The notes under the pieces: generated by a model
Seen by the model: the letters and a program-made list of their open reading frames with translations, nothing else
Told to the model about the DNA's origin: nothing
Databases searched by the model: none
Assembly (NCBI GenBank): GCA_003134505.1
Contig: PLBK01000021.1
Coordinates: forward strand, 40,341-75,526
Source of the DNA: Actinomycetota bacterium
GTDB taxonomy: Bacteria; Actinomycetota; Thermoleophilia; Gaiellales; Gaiellaceae
DNA length: 35,186 bases
Direction: 5' to 3'
Position numbers and translations under genes: made by a program
Shown: in pieces, positions 1 to 7,726 of the stretch
Position numbering within the stretch: position 1 is the first letter of the stretch
Layout of the letters: each line of letters starts with the position of its first letter

Positions 1-351
1 CTCGGGCCGTCCAAGGGCAAGGACTTCGCCACGAGCTTCGGCCCGGTCGTCGTCACGCCGGACGAGTTCGACGGCAGCACGGGGACGATGATCGCGCGCG
101 TGAACGGCGAGGAGCGCTCGCGCGGATCGGTCTCCGACATGCACCACTCGTGGCCGGCGATCCGCGACCACGCGGCGAAGAACACGCGGCTCCTACCCGG
201 CGACATCCTCGGCTCGGGCACCGTCGGCACCGGCTGCATCCTCGAGCTCGGCGACGGCCGCTGGCTCCGGCCCGGCGACGTGGTCGAGCTGGAGATCGAG
301 GGGATCGGCGTGCTCCGCAACACCGTCGGCCCGCGCCCGCACCGGTCTTGA
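1..351 (+). CDS. Fumarylacetoacetate hydrolase family protein, C-terminal part (5' end outside window)
   Basis: The reading frame is open from the first base to TGA at 349-351 and gives the last 116 residues of an FAH-fold hydrolase. Visible family features are GPSKGKDFATSFGPVVVTPD at the left edge, the segment around SDMHHSWPAIRDHAAKNTRLLPGDILGSG (described, not a full motif), and the glycine-rich GSGTVGTG turn followed by LRPGDVVELEIEGIG, the usual C-terminal layout. FAH enzymes cut carbon-carbon bonds of fumarylacetoacetate or related 2-keto acids using a bound divalent metal; the metal-binding Glu/Asp residues lie upstream of the window. Homogentisate dioxygenase begins 28 bases downstream, so the last step of the homogentisate pathway (fumarylacetoacetate to fumarate and acetoacetate) is the likeliest role, although the fold also serves other 2-keto acid enzymes. 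Confidence 0.85.
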   Translation, partial: LGPSKGKDFATSFGPVVVTPDEFDGSTGTMIARVNGEERSRGSVSDMHHSWPAIRDHAAKNTRLLPGDILGSGTVGTGCILELGDGRWLRPGDVVELEIEGIGVLRNTVGPRPHRS

Positions 352-367
352 GGCGCGCCGGCGGGGA

Positions 368-373
368 TATCCT
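368..373 (+). promoter_or_regulatory. -10-like hexamer TATCCT before hmgA (leaderless type)
   Basis: TATCCT ends six bases before the ATG at 380, so transcription would begin at or next to the start codon. No purine-rich Shine-Dalgarno sequence precedes the ATG. No good -35 box is visible, so this is a candidate only. Confidence 0.4.
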
Positions 374-379
374 CCGGCC

Positions 380-1585
380 ATGCCGTTCTACCAGCGTCTC
401 GGCGAGGTCCCGCGCAAACGTCACATCCAGTTCCGCGACAACGGCCTGCTGCTGACGGAGGAGGTCTTCGGCCTCGAAGGCTTCTCGGGCAACGAGTCGA
501 TCCTCTACCACCTGCAGTCGCCGTGCCGCGTCCGCGAGATCGGTGCGTTCGAGCCGATCGAGCGGGATGAGTGGGTGCCCGAGTGCCATGCGCACCGGCA
601 CCTGCGGACCTGGGACGTGCCGCCCGCCGGCGACGAGATCGGAGGCCGGCGGCTGCTGATGTGGAACGAGGACGTCGAGATCTCGCTCTGCCGGCCTGCG
701 GAGACGATGGACTCCTTCTACCGGAACGGCGAGGGCGACGAGGTCGTGTTCGTCCACGAGGGAAAGGGGACGCTCGAGACGATCTTCGGGAACGTCCCCT
801 ACCGCGACGGCGACTACGTCGTCATCCCCCGCGGGACGACCTACCGCTTCGCCCCGGAGGGGCCGCAGCGGCACCTCGTCTTCGAATCGCCCGGCCTGAT
901 CGAGATCCCGCGCCGCTACCGCAACCACTACGGGCAGCTGCTCGAGCACGCGCCGTACTACCACCGCGACATCCACCCGCCGACCGAGCTCCAGACCCAC
1001 CGCGAGAAGGGCGACTTCGTCGTCAAGGTGCGTGTCCGCGACGGCTACCAGACCTACGTCCTCGACTACCACCCGTTCGACGTGGTCGGCTGGGACGGGT
1101 ACGTCTACCCGTGGACGTTCTCGATCCACGACTTCGAGCCGATCACGGGGCGAATCCACATGCCGCCGCCTGCGCACCAGACCTTCGAGGGCCACAACTT
1201 CGTGATCTGCTCGTTCTGCCCGCGCAAGCTCGACTTCGACCCGCTGGCGATCCCGATCCCGTACCACCATTCGAACGTGAACTCCGAGGAGATGATCTAT
1301 TACGTCTCCGGCAACTTCTCCTCGCGAAAGGCGGTCGACGTCGGCTCGGTGACGCTGCACCCGTCGGGGATCCCGCACGGGCCGCACCCGGGCCTGGCGG
1401 AGAAGTCGATCGGGATGACCGAGACGCACGAGCTCGCCGTGATGTGCGACACGTTCCGGCCTCTGCGGCTGACGACGTTCGCGCGCGGCCTGGACGACGG
1501 GACGTACGCGTACTCGTGGTACGAGGAGCCCGGCGCGGCGACCACGACGGACGACGATCCGGCGGGAGTCACCTCGCACCTGTAG
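380..1585 (+). CDS. hmgA: Homogentisate 1,2-dioxygenase
   Basis: This 401-residue protein opens the aromatic ring of homogentisate to give maleylacetoacetate in tyrosine/phenylalanine catabolism, using a non-heme iron. The three iron ligands of the family can be placed by pattern: His297 and Glu303 in YHHSNVNSE and His333 in PHGPHPG, corresponding to human His335, Glu341 and His371. The cupin fold is represented by the segments near 120-160 (EVVFVHEGKGTLET, GDYVVIPRGTTYRF). It is somewhat shorter than the human enzyme (about 445 residues), as are many bacterial homologues. The ATG at 380 starts MPFYQRLGEVPRKRH, a typical N-terminus. It lies just downstream of the FAH family gene and probably serves the same pathway. 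An isomerase for maleylacetoacetate is not seen in the window; the GST-like gene at 4145 is a weak possibility. Confidence 0.93.
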   Translation: MPFYQRLGEVPRKRHIQFRDNGLLLTEEVFGLEGFSGNESILYHLQSPCRVREIGAFEPIERDEWVPECHAHRHLRTWDVPPAGDEIGGRRLLMWNEDVEISLCRPAETMDSFYRNGEGDEVVFVHEGKGTLETIFGNVPYRDGDYVVIPRGTTYRFAPEGPQRHLVFESPGLIEIPRRYRNHYGQLLEHAPYYHRDIHPPTELQTHREKGDFVVKVRVRDGYQTYVLDYHPFDVVGWDGYVYPWTFSIHDFEPITGRIHMPPPAHQTFEGHNFVICSFCPRKLDFDPLAIPIPYHHSNVNSEEMIYYVSGNFSSRKAVDVGSVTLHPSGIPHGPHPGLAEKSIGMTETHELAVMCDTFRPLRLTTFARGLDDGTYAYSWYEEPGAATTTDDDPAGVTSHL

Positions 1586-1680
1586 GACCGTCTGGCCGAC
1601 GTGTCTGCTCCGGCCTCGTCCGAAACGACCGTTCTTTAGGTGCCCCGCCTCCTCCCCGCTGCGAGCATACCTCTGAACTT

Positions 1681-2346
1681 GTGACGTGTGTGACATGCGA
1701 CCGTGACGAAACAGTGACGATCGATCCACAGCCGGCCGACCGGGCCAGGCTCGTCCTCGACTGGGACGGGACGTGTACGGTCGTCGACACACTCTGGCTG
1801 CTGCTCGAGGAGTTCGGCGACTACGACGTCTTCCGCCGGGCCGGCGAGCAGCTCCGCGCCGGGGAGATCAGCTACCGCCAGCTGATGGAGCTCGAATTCT
1901 CGACCGTCAAGGGCGCCGAGCTCGCCGCGGTGAACGCCTGGCTCGCCGACCACGCCGAGATCCGGCCCGGATTCCACGAGCTCGTCGAGCGCCACGATCC
2001 GCTCGTCCTGTCGAGCGGGTTCGAGGAGCTGATCCGCCCGCTGCTCGCCCGGGAGCGCGTCGAGGTCGAGCTGATCGCCAACCGGGTCGACCCGCGACCG
2101 GACGGCTGGCGCGTGATCTGGAACCGCGAGCAGCCGTGCGAGATCTGCGGCGACTGGTGCAAGCGCGCGGGGCTGCCACCCGGGCCGTTCGTCTACGTCG
2201 GCGACGGGTACTCCGATCGCTGCCCGTCGCTCGCCGCCGACCGCATCTTCGCGCGCGCGGGACTGGCGGAGTACCTCGAGGCCGAGGGCGCTCCGTACGA
2301 GCCGTTCGAGGACCTCCAAGACGTGCTGCGGGCGCTCGAGAGCTAG
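1681..2346 (+). CDS. HAD-superfamily phosphatase, MtnX-like (class IB)
   Basis: A haloacid dehalogenase phosphatase of about 221 residues. Motif I is DWDGT (residues 27-31 from this start), with two Asp for the phospho-aspartate mechanism; motif II is the SSG at 111-113; motif III is GDGYSDR (174-180). The helical cap lies between motifs I and II. The three cysteines in PCEICGDWCKRAG (153, 156, 160) recall MtnX-like proteins, which dephosphorylate 2-hydroxy-3-keto-5-methylthiopentenyl-1-phosphate in methionine salvage. No other salvage gene is nearby, so the substrate is uncertain. The start is ambiguous: GTG 1681 follows a TACCTC box by seven bases (leaderless style), while GTG 1714 gives a 210-residue protein with a more usual N-terminus. 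It is the first gene of a tightly packed set running to 6134. Confidence 0.75.
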   Translation: MTCVTCDRDETVTIDPQPADRARLVLDWDGTCTVVDTLWLLLEEFGDYDVFRRAGEQLRAGEISYRQLMELEFSTVKGAELAAVNAWLADHAEIRPGFHELVERHDPLVLSSGFEELIRPLLARERVEVELIANRVDPRPDGWRVIWNREQPCEICGDWCKRAGLPPGPFVYVGDGYSDRCPSLAADRIFARAGLAEYLEAEGAPYEPFEDLQDVLRALES

Positions 2347-2355
2347 CGCCCAGCC

Positions 2356-3186
2356 GTGCCGCTGCTGCCGATCCCGGAGCCGTACGACTTCGCCTTCTCG
2401 ACCGAGCGCTTCCGCCGGTTCGGGCCCGATCTCGCGAACCTCTGGCACGAAGGCGGCCTGCACCGGGTCGTCGGCAGGCGCGAGGTGCGGATCGAGGCCG
2501 CCCCGGGCGGCGTGCTGGTCGAGCCGCTCGACGACGAGATCGCCGCCGTCGTCCGCAAGCTGCTCGGGCTCGACTTCGACCTGGCGGCGTTCGAGAGCTT
2601 CGCGGGCGGGGTCGACCGGAACCTGGCAGCCCTGGTCGAGCGGTTCCGCGGCTACCGCCCGGCGATCTCGCCCGACCCGTTCGAGACGCTGGTCACCTCG
2701 ATCACGGCGCAGCAGGTCTCGCTCGCCTCGGCCTTCGCGATCCGCAGCCGGATGATCGAGCGCTTCGGCCGGCGCGCGACCCACGCGTACGCCTTCCCGA
2801 CGCGCGGGCGGCTCGCCGTCGCCGACCCGGGCGAGCTGACCGCGGTCGGCTTTTCCGGGCGCAAGGCCGAGTATGTCGTCGGGCTCGCCGGCGCCGACCT
2901 CGACTACGAGGCTCTCCGGCTGCTCCCGGACGAGGAGGTGAAGGCGCGGCTCGTCGTGATCCGAGGCCTCGGCGACTGGACCGCCGACTGGTTTCTCGCC
3001 CGCCACCTTGCTCGCCCGCAGGCCTGGCCGGCCGGCGACCTCGGACTGCGCAAGGCGGTCGCCGCGTTCTATGGTGACGGCCCTCTGCCCTCGATCGAGG
3101 AGGTGCGCGTGATCGGCACCCGCTTCGCACCGTTCCAGAACCTGACCGCGCACTATCTCCTCGCCGACCTCTACCTGTCGACGTGA
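2356..3186 (+). CDS. DNA-3-methyladenine glycosylase II family (AlkA-like HhH-GPD glycosylase)
   Basis: A 276-residue base-excision repair glycosylase. The N-terminal 100 residues form the AlkA-type beta domain, followed by the HhH-GPD fold starting at FETLVTSITAQQVSLASA (109-126). The helix-hairpin-helix is around VIRGLGDWTADWFL (201-214), which matches the GxGxWTA pattern that grips the DNA backbone. The catalytic aspartate is best placed at Asp228 in PAGDLGLRKAV, where the family has its conserved Asp. Such enzymes flip out and remove alkylated purines such as 3-methyladenine. The GTG start at 2356 follows the upstream stop by nine bases. The C-terminus ends in TAHYLLADLYLST, resembling the AlkA W-x-P-x-R-x-YA-x-LWY region in a weaker form. 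Confidence 0.85.
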   Translation: MPLLPIPEPYDFAFSTERFRRFGPDLANLWHEGGLHRVVGRREVRIEAAPGGVLVEPLDDEIAAVVRKLLGLDFDLAAFESFAGGVDRNLAALVERFRGYRPAISPDPFETLVTSITAQQVSLASAFAIRSRMIERFGRRATHAYAFPTRGRLAVADPGELTAVGFSGRKAEYVVGLAGADLDYEALRLLPDEEVKARLVVIRGLGDWTADWFLARHLARPQAWPAGDLGLRKAVAAFYGDGPLPSIEEVRVIGTRFAPFQNLTAHYLLADLYLST

Positions 3187-4148
3187 CCATCCGCCGCGCG
3201 ACGAAAGCCGACCTGGGCGCGATCCGGGTGCTCTGGCAGGCAATGGAGGACGAGATCGGCGGCCCGGAGTGGGTGCGCGAGACATGGGAGGAGGAGCTCG
3301 TCGACGTCGAGCGGCGGCTGCACGACGCGGCGATCTTCATCGCCGAGGACGACGGCGAGCCCGTCGGCTACCTCGGGCTCGACTTCCGGGACCGGCGCAT
3401 CGCCGAGGTGCAAAGCCTGTACGTCGACCCGAAGGCGCGGCGGCGAGGGGTTGCGGCGGCACTCATCGCCGAGGCAGCCGCCGCCGCACGCGCGCACGGC
3501 TACTCCCACATCCATCTCGACGTCCAGACGACGAACCACGGCGCAATCGCGGTCTACGAACGGCTCGGCTTCGTCGAGTATCAGAAGTGCCTCTCGGTCT
3601 CGCTCGACGCGCTCGACCAGCGCCTCGGCGCCACGCCGTCCGGCGAATCGATGGGCCGGGTGTTCGTCCAGACCGACGACGAGACCTCGATCGAGAAGGC
3701 GGTGGCGCAGTTCGTCCCCAGGCTGGGGCGCTCGGCGCACACGGAGGTGTCACCGCCGCGGAACGGCTGGATCGAGATCGACGACGAGCTCTGCGGACGC
3801 GATCCGAAGGCGCTGCGACGCCTCGGGCAGGAGCTCTCCTACCGCACCGGCGGGGTCGTGCTCACGCTCGGCATCGAGGACGGAGCCGTCGTCCGCTACG
3901 TGCTCCTCGATCGTGGCTCGATCGCGGACGAGTACGCGTCGGTCCCGGAGTACTACGGGCCGCTGCCGCCCGGCGACGTGATCGCGCTCGGCGCCAATCC
4001 GACGGTCGTGCACCGCCTGACCGGGGCCGATCCCGAGCGCGTCCGCGCGGTCGCCAGGACGGCGAGGTCGGCCGAGGAGCTTCCTGCCCCGAACGACCTG
4101 TACGCGCAGCTGGCCGAGCTGCTCGGAGTAGGATCGGGGTCCGAGTGA
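3183..4148 (+). CDS. GNAT acetyltransferase fused to an unrecognised C-terminal domain
   Basis: Residues 1-140 form a GNAT N-acetyltransferase: beta4 at EVQSLYVDPKARRRGVAAAL (76-95) with an acetyl-CoA pyrophosphate loop (RRRGVA), and the C-terminal part NHGAIAVYERLGF (118-130). After a short linker, residues 158-321 form a second, well-conserved-looking alpha/beta region that I cannot assign; it includes WIEIDDELCGRDPKALRRLG and a YYGPLPPGDVIALGANP segment. The acetyl acceptor is unknown. The start is GTG 3183 overlapping the previous stop by four bases (GTGA), and the gene itself overlaps the next by GTGA, implying translational coupling. A GNAT of usual length would stop near residue 150, so the protein is about twice the normal size. 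Confidence 0.8.
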   Translation: MTIRRATKADLGAIRVLWQAMEDEIGGPEWVRETWEEELVDVERRLHDAAIFIAEDDGEPVGYLGLDFRDRRIAEVQSLYVDPKARRRGVAAALIAEAAAAARAHGYSHIHLDVQTTNHGAIAVYERLGFVEYQKCLSVSLDALDQRLGATPSGESMGRVFVQTDDETSIEKAVAQFVPRLGRSAHTEVSPPRNGWIEIDDELCGRDPKALRRLGQELSYRTGGVVLTLGIEDGAVVRYVLLDRGSIADEYASVPEYYGPLPPGDVIALGANPTVVHRLTGADPERVRAVARTARSAEELPAPNDLYAQLAELLGVGSGSE

Positions 4149-4717
4149 TCACGCTTTACGACGCCGACCGTTGCCCCTACTGCGCCCGCGTGCGCATCGT
4201 GCTGGCCGAGAAGGGCCTCGAGTACGAGACGGTCGCGATCGACCTCGCCGACCGGCCGGCCTGGCTGTACGAGAAGAACCCGCTGGGCAAGGTGCCGGTG
4301 CTCGAGGAGGATGCGCTCTGCCTGCCCGAGTCGGCCGTGATCATGGAGTACCTGGACGAGCGCTACCTCGAGCCGGGGCTCATGCCTGCCGACCCGGCCG
4401 ACCGCGCGCTCGTGCGGCTGCGGATCGAGCGGTTCGACAACGCTCTCGGCGACGCCTACTACGCGTTCCGCCGCGGCGAGGACGGGTCTGTCGAGCGGCT
4501 TTCGAGCTGCCTCTCGTTCCTCGAGCGCGCGCTCGCCCGTTGGCCCGACGGCTACACGCTCGCCGAGATCGCGTACCTGCCGTGGCTGATCCGGCTCCGC
4601 GGGCTCTTCGGCTTCGACCTGTCGCCGTTCCCGGTGCTCCTCGAGCGGCTCGACCGGCTCTGTGAGCGGCCGGCGGTGGCAGCGGAGCTCGACGTCGTCG
4701 CGGCGCTGCCCCGTTGA
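4145..4717 (+). CDS. Glutathione S-transferase family protein with CPYC motif
   Basis: A 190-residue GST-fold protein. The N-terminal thioredoxin-like domain (about 1-75) begins VITLYDADRCPYCARV, with a glutaredoxin-like CPYC at residues 10-13, then the cis-proline segment NPLGKVPVLEE and the ESAVIMEYLDE glutathione-site motif. The C-terminal helical domain contains YTLAEIAYLPWLIRL, in which the usual SxAD helix-capping motif is reduced (TLAE). SspA-like and general GST proteins share this layout. Many actinobacteria lack glutathione, so the physiological thiol is open. It starts with GTG 4145, overlapping the GNAT stop by four bases, and ends in a TTGA overlap with the next gene. A maleylacetoacetate isomerase role (same fold, hmgA 2.5 kb upstream) is possible but not indicated by motifs. 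Confidence 0.8.
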   Translation: MITLYDADRCPYCARVRIVLAEKGLEYETVAIDLADRPAWLYEKNPLGKVPVLEEDALCLPESAVIMEYLDERYLEPGLMPADPADRALVRLRIERFDNALGDAYYAFRRGEDGSVERLSSCLSFLERALARWPDGYTLAEIAYLPWLIRLRGLFGFDLSPFPVLLERLDRLCERPAVAAELDVVAALPR

Positions 4718-5340
4718 AGATCGTCCTGCTGCACGCGTTTCCGTTCGACACCGCGATGTGGGAGCCGCAGCAGCCCGTGCTCGAGGGGCACGACGTGGTC
4801 GCGCCCACGATCTACGGGCGCGGCAACTCGATGGACGCGTGGGCCTCGTCGATCCTCGGCGAGGTCGAGGGCCTGTTCGTGGCCGTCGGCGCCTCGATGG
4901 GCGGCGGTTGCGCGCTCGCCATGAAGAGGCAGGAGCCCGAGCGGGTCCGGGGGATCGTGCTCGCGGGGGCTCACGCCGGTCCCGACCCGTCGGAGCGGCG
5001 GCCCGCCCGCGAGGCGACAATCGAGAGGATCCGGGCCGAGGGTGCCGCCTCCGTCTGGGAGGGAGCGGGTCCGGCACCGAGTGCCGACGAGTTGATCGCC
5101 GTCGTCGAGGCGCTTCGCGACAGGCCGGACGACCGCGGGGTCGTCGCCTCGCTCAGCGTGCCGCTGCTCGTCGTTACCGGCGACGGCGACCCGATGATCT
5201 CGGCCGACGCGGCCCGCGCGCTCGCCGAGTCCGCTCCGGACGGCAGCTTCGAGCTCGTCCAGGGGGCGGGCCATCTCGTCAGCGTCGACCAGCCGGACGA
5301 GTTCAACCGCGCCCTCACCGACTTCCTGGAGGGGCTGTGA
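4714..5340 (+). CDS. Alpha/beta hydrolase
   Basis: A 208-residue serine hydrolase of the alpha/beta fold. The nucleophile elbow is GASMGGG (Ser61), the acid is in TGDGDPMIS (probably Asp159), and the base is His187 in GAGHLVS. The N-terminus KIVLLHAFPFDTAMW carries the HAFPFD oxyanion-type segment seen in esterase/carboxylesterase-like members. It is shorter than most relatives (about 250 residues), with a minimal lid between residues 90 and 145. The substrate cannot be read from sequence. The start codon is TTG 4714, placed by a four-base overlap (TTGA) with the preceding stop. It is cytoplasmic (no signal peptide) and translated within the 1681-6134 gene set. Confidence 0.85.
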   Translation: MKIVLLHAFPFDTAMWEPQQPVLEGHDVVAPTIYGRGNSMDAWASSILGEVEGLFVAVGASMGGGCALAMKRQEPERVRGIVLAGAHAGPDPSERRPAREATIERIRAEGAASVWEGAGPAPSADELIAVVEALRDRPDDRGVVASLSVPLLVVTGDGDPMISADAARALAESAPDGSFELVQGAGHLVSVDQPDEFNRALTDFLEGL

Positions 5341-6134
5341 CCGATTTTCCGTCGGTCGTGGACGCCGACTGGCTGGCCGGGCACGTCGGCGAGGACGACC
5401 TGCTGCTCGCAGACGTGCGCGGGCCGAACGCGCACACGCGCGGGCACATCCCCGGCTCGATCCCGATGATGATCGGCACGCCCGGTCAGTTCAGTAGCCC
5501 CGACCTACGCGAGACGTTCGCGGCAGAGGCTGCGCTACGCCTGCGGCGTCACGGCGTCACGGGGGATGAGCGGCTCGTCCTCTACGACGCCGGCGATTGC
5601 GGCAATGCGGCTGCGGCGCTGCAGGTCGCGGAGCTGGGCGGTCACAAGCGGGTGGCCGTGCTGGCGGGCGGCCTGGCCTCGTGGGCGGGCGAGCTCGCGA
5701 CGGGAGTCGTCGAGCTGGAGAAGAGCCGGGCTGAGCTCACGCCGAATCCGGGAGCTGTAGCCGGATGGTGGGAGATCGCCGGCAGAGTCGAGGATCCCAC
5801 GTACCTGTTCCTCGATGTGCGGCGCCAGGACGAGTACACGGGCAAGAACGGCTATCCGTGCGACCCTCGCCAGGGCCACATCCCAGGCGCGAAGAACGTC
5901 GAGGTCTCGACGCTGTTCGCCGCGCCAGGCGTGCCCAAGCCTGCAGAGGAGGTCAGATTCCTGCTTGGAGTCGCGCCGGGATCCGACGGGAGTTTCGTCA
6001 TCCCGTACTGCCACTCGGGTTCGCGATCCGGTCTGGCATTGATCGCGCTACGTGCTGCGGGCTACCGGGCCGAGAACTACTTCGGCTCCTGGCACGAGTG
6101 GTCGCGTCACCCCGAGCTGCCGATGGAGCGCTAG
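5337..6134 (+). CDS. Tandem-rhodanese sulfurtransferase
   Basis: A 265-residue protein with two rhodanese domains, as in thiosulfate sulfurtransferase and 3-mercaptopyruvate sulfurtransferase. The first domain (about 5-125) has DVRGPNAHTRGHIPGS but its loop YDAGDCGNAA does not hold a normally placed catalytic cysteine, as expected for the structural domain. The second domain (about 140-262) has FLDVRRQDEYTG, GHIPGAKNVE and the active loop YCHSGSRS with Cys225. These enzymes move a sulfane sulfur from thiosulfate or mercaptopyruvate to cyanide or thiols. The loop CHSGSR is closer to the basic CRxGx[RT] thiosulfate type than to CGSGVT of mercaptopyruvate enzymes. Start GTG 5337 overlaps the hydrolase stop by four bases. 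The stop codon overlaps that of the convergent amidotransferase gene. Confidence 0.88.
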   Translation: MTDFPSVVDADWLAGHVGEDDLLLADVRGPNAHTRGHIPGSIPMMIGTPGQFSSPDLRETFAAEAALRLRRHGVTGDERLVLYDAGDCGNAAAALQVAELGGHKRVAVLAGGLASWAGELATGVVELEKSRAELTPNPGAVAGWWEIAGRVEDPTYLFLDVRRQDEYTGKNGYPCDPRQGHIPGAKNVEVSTLFAAPGVPKPAEEVRFLLGVAPGSDGSFVIPYCHSGSRSGLALIALRAAGYRAENYFGSWHEWSRHPELPMER

Positions 6135-6835
6135 GCCGGGACAGAGACCCGCTCGGCGACGCGGACGAACGCGCCGCAGAGCGAACGGCCGAGGTCGAGC
6201 CAGTCCGCGATGTACCGGTCGGTCCCGGCCAGGAACTCCTCGGCCGGAACGGGCAGCTCCTCGGGCGACTCGTCGACCCAGCTCGCGACGATCTCTCGCG
6301 TCACCTCGGGATGGAACTGCACGCCCCAGGCGGCGTCGCCGAGTCGAAAGGCCTGCGGGCAGACGCTGCTCCGCGCGAGCTCGCGGGCGCCGGCCGGCAC
6401 GTCGAACGCGTAGTAGTGCCACTGGAACGCGGAGAAGCGCGCCGGCAGCTCCGCGAAGACGGGGTCGCTGGCCGCGTCACCGGTCAGCTCGACGTCGACC
6501 CAGCCGATCTCCGGCTCGGCGGCTCGACGAACCGTGGCGCCGGCCGCCTTGGCCACGAGCTGCGCCCCGAGGCAGACGCCGAGCAGGGGCACGCGCCGGT
6601 CGAGCAGCTGCTCGATGAAGAGGTGCTCCTCCCGCAGCCAGGGGTGGTACTGCTCCTCGTCGGCGTGCATCGCCCCGCCGAACAGCATCACCGCGCCGTA
6701 CCCGTCGACCGGTCGCGGCGGCGGCGTTCCCCAGGCCACGCTCCACGTCTCGAGCCGGTGCCCTCGCTCCTCGACGACGTGGCCGAACGATCCCGGAGGC
6801 GCGTCCGCGCCGTGGACGACGGCGAGAACGTTCAC
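6131..6835 (-). CDS. Class I glutamine amidotransferase
   Basis: A 234-residue class I glutamine amidotransferase (GATase1). The catalytic triad is visible: Cys88 in GVCLGAQLVA, and His175 and Glu177 in [11 protein letters not shown]. The stand-alone domain resembles GuaA-like amidotransferases of the YfeJ/PuuD type, including the conserved FQWHYYAFDVP segment (137-147) and the GGAMHADEEQYHPWL segment that fits the oxyanion region. It hydrolyses glutamine (or a gamma-glutamyl compound) with an unknown acceptor. The GTG start at 6835 is set by a four-base GTGA overlap with the upstream DUF72 gene; no Met lies nearby. Its stop overlaps the convergent rhodanese stop by three bases. Confidence 0.87.
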   Translation of the reverse strand: MNVLAVVHGADAPPGSFGHVVEERGHRLETWSVAWGTPPPRPVDGYGAVMLFGGAMHADEEQYHPWLREEHLFIEQLLDRRVPLLGVCLGAQLVAKAAGATVRRAAEPEIGWVDVELTGDAASDPVFAELPARFSAFQWHYYAFDVPAGARELARSSVCPQAFRLGDAAWGVQFHPEVTREIVASWVDESPEELPVPAEEFLAGTDRYIADWLDLGRSLCGAFVRVAERVSVPA

Positions 6836-7704
6836 ACGCCCAAGTCTAGTTGCGCGTCCCGGTCCGGCTCGAGGCCCCCCGTGGCCGGGAGACCCGCCTC
6901 GTCGAGGAGCCCCCGCATGATCCGGGCGCTCCGCGGGGCGAAGTCGTCGCGGTTGTTGTTGAAGAGCGCGTAGACCTCCTCGGCCTCGCCGGCCAGGCGC
7001 CCGAGCGGCTCGACCCATTCGGCGAGCTCCGTCTCCGTGTAGAGGTGGTCGAAGCGGTCGGCGGAGCTCTTCGCGTTGCGGATGTTCCAGGTTCGCCAGT
7101 TACGCCCGTGGAAGCGGACGTAGGCGAGCGGGTGCGTGACGGCCGCGATCGTCGGCACGACGTTCGTGGCGTTCGTGCGCGGCGAGTCGACCGAGACGAA
7201 GGCGAGGCCGTGGCGCTCGAGGAAGCGGAGCGTGTCGGCGAGCTCGTCCTCGGTCACCCAGGAGCGGTGGCGGAACTCGATCAGCGGCACGAGCGGCTCG
7301 AGCAGTCCGCGAACCCGTGCCAGCTCCGCGAGCGCCTCCGGCGACTTCTTGACGCGCGGGTGGTACTGGAGCAGGACGCCGCGCATCTTCCCCGACGCTT
7401 CGAGCGGCGCGAGCGCCTCGCGGAACTCCCGGAAGGCCGGCTCGAGCTCCGCCTCGCGGTGGCCGGTCATCTCGCCGCTCGCCTTGACGTGGAAGACGAA
7501 GCCCGGCGGCGTGCGCTCGGCCCACTTCGCCGCTACCTCGGGCGCGGGGAGGCGGTAGAACGGCGAGTCGACCTCGACCACGTCGAAGTGCTCCGCGTAG
7601 TAGCGCAGCCGCGCCTCCGCGCTCGACACGCCGCGCGGGTACCAGTGCTTGACGAGCCCCTCGTCGGCCCAGCTGCAGGTGCCGATCCGGACTGTCGCCG
7701 CCAC
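6832..7704 (-). CDS. DUF72 family protein (YecE-like TIM barrel)
   Basis: A 290-residue DUF72 protein. Diagnostic features are the N-terminal VRIGTCSWADEG, the VVEVDSPFYRLP strand (usually NSTFY), FVFHVKASGEMT, the LLQYHPR segment (usually LLQFPP), EFRHRSWV at about 170, and the C-terminal YALFNNNRDDFAPRSA (family pattern YaYFNNd). The family has a TIM-barrel fold and is widespread, but its biochemical role is unsettled; it is not enzymatically characterised well enough to name. The start is ATG 7704. Only 22 bases separate it from the divergent murI start, so the two promoters must overlap each other or lie within coding sequence. It is translationally coupled to the amidotransferase downstream. 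Confidence 0.9.
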   Translation of the reverse strand: MAATVRIGTCSWADEGLVKHWYPRGVSSAEARLRYYAEHFDVVEVDSPFYRLPAPEVAAKWAERTPPGFVFHVKASGEMTGHREAELEPAFREFREALAPLEASGKMRGVLLQYHPRVKKSPEALAELARVRGLLEPLVPLIEFRHRSWVTEDELADTLRFLERHGLAFVSVDSPRTNATNVVPTIAAVTHPLAYVRFHGRNWRTWNIRNAKSSADRFDHLYTETELAEWVEPLGRLAGEAEEVYALFNNNRDDFAPRSARIMRGLLDEAGLPATGGLEPDRDAQLDLGV

Positions 7705-7714
7705 GCAGGCACCC

Positions 7715-7720
7715 TACAAT
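7715..7720 (+). promoter_or_regulatory. -10 box TACAAT before murI (leaderless type)
   Basis: TACAAT is one base from the consensus TATAAT and ends six bases before the GTG at 7727. Transcription would therefore start on the start codon. The 17-base-spaced -35 position (7692-7697, CTGTCG) is weak. Confidence 0.6.
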
Positions 7721-7726
7721 CGGGCC

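Noticed and set aside
7649-7726. Upstream extension of murI
   Set aside because: Extra N-terminal residues do not match glutamate racemases, overlap the divergent DUF72 gene, and lie upstream of the TACAAT box.
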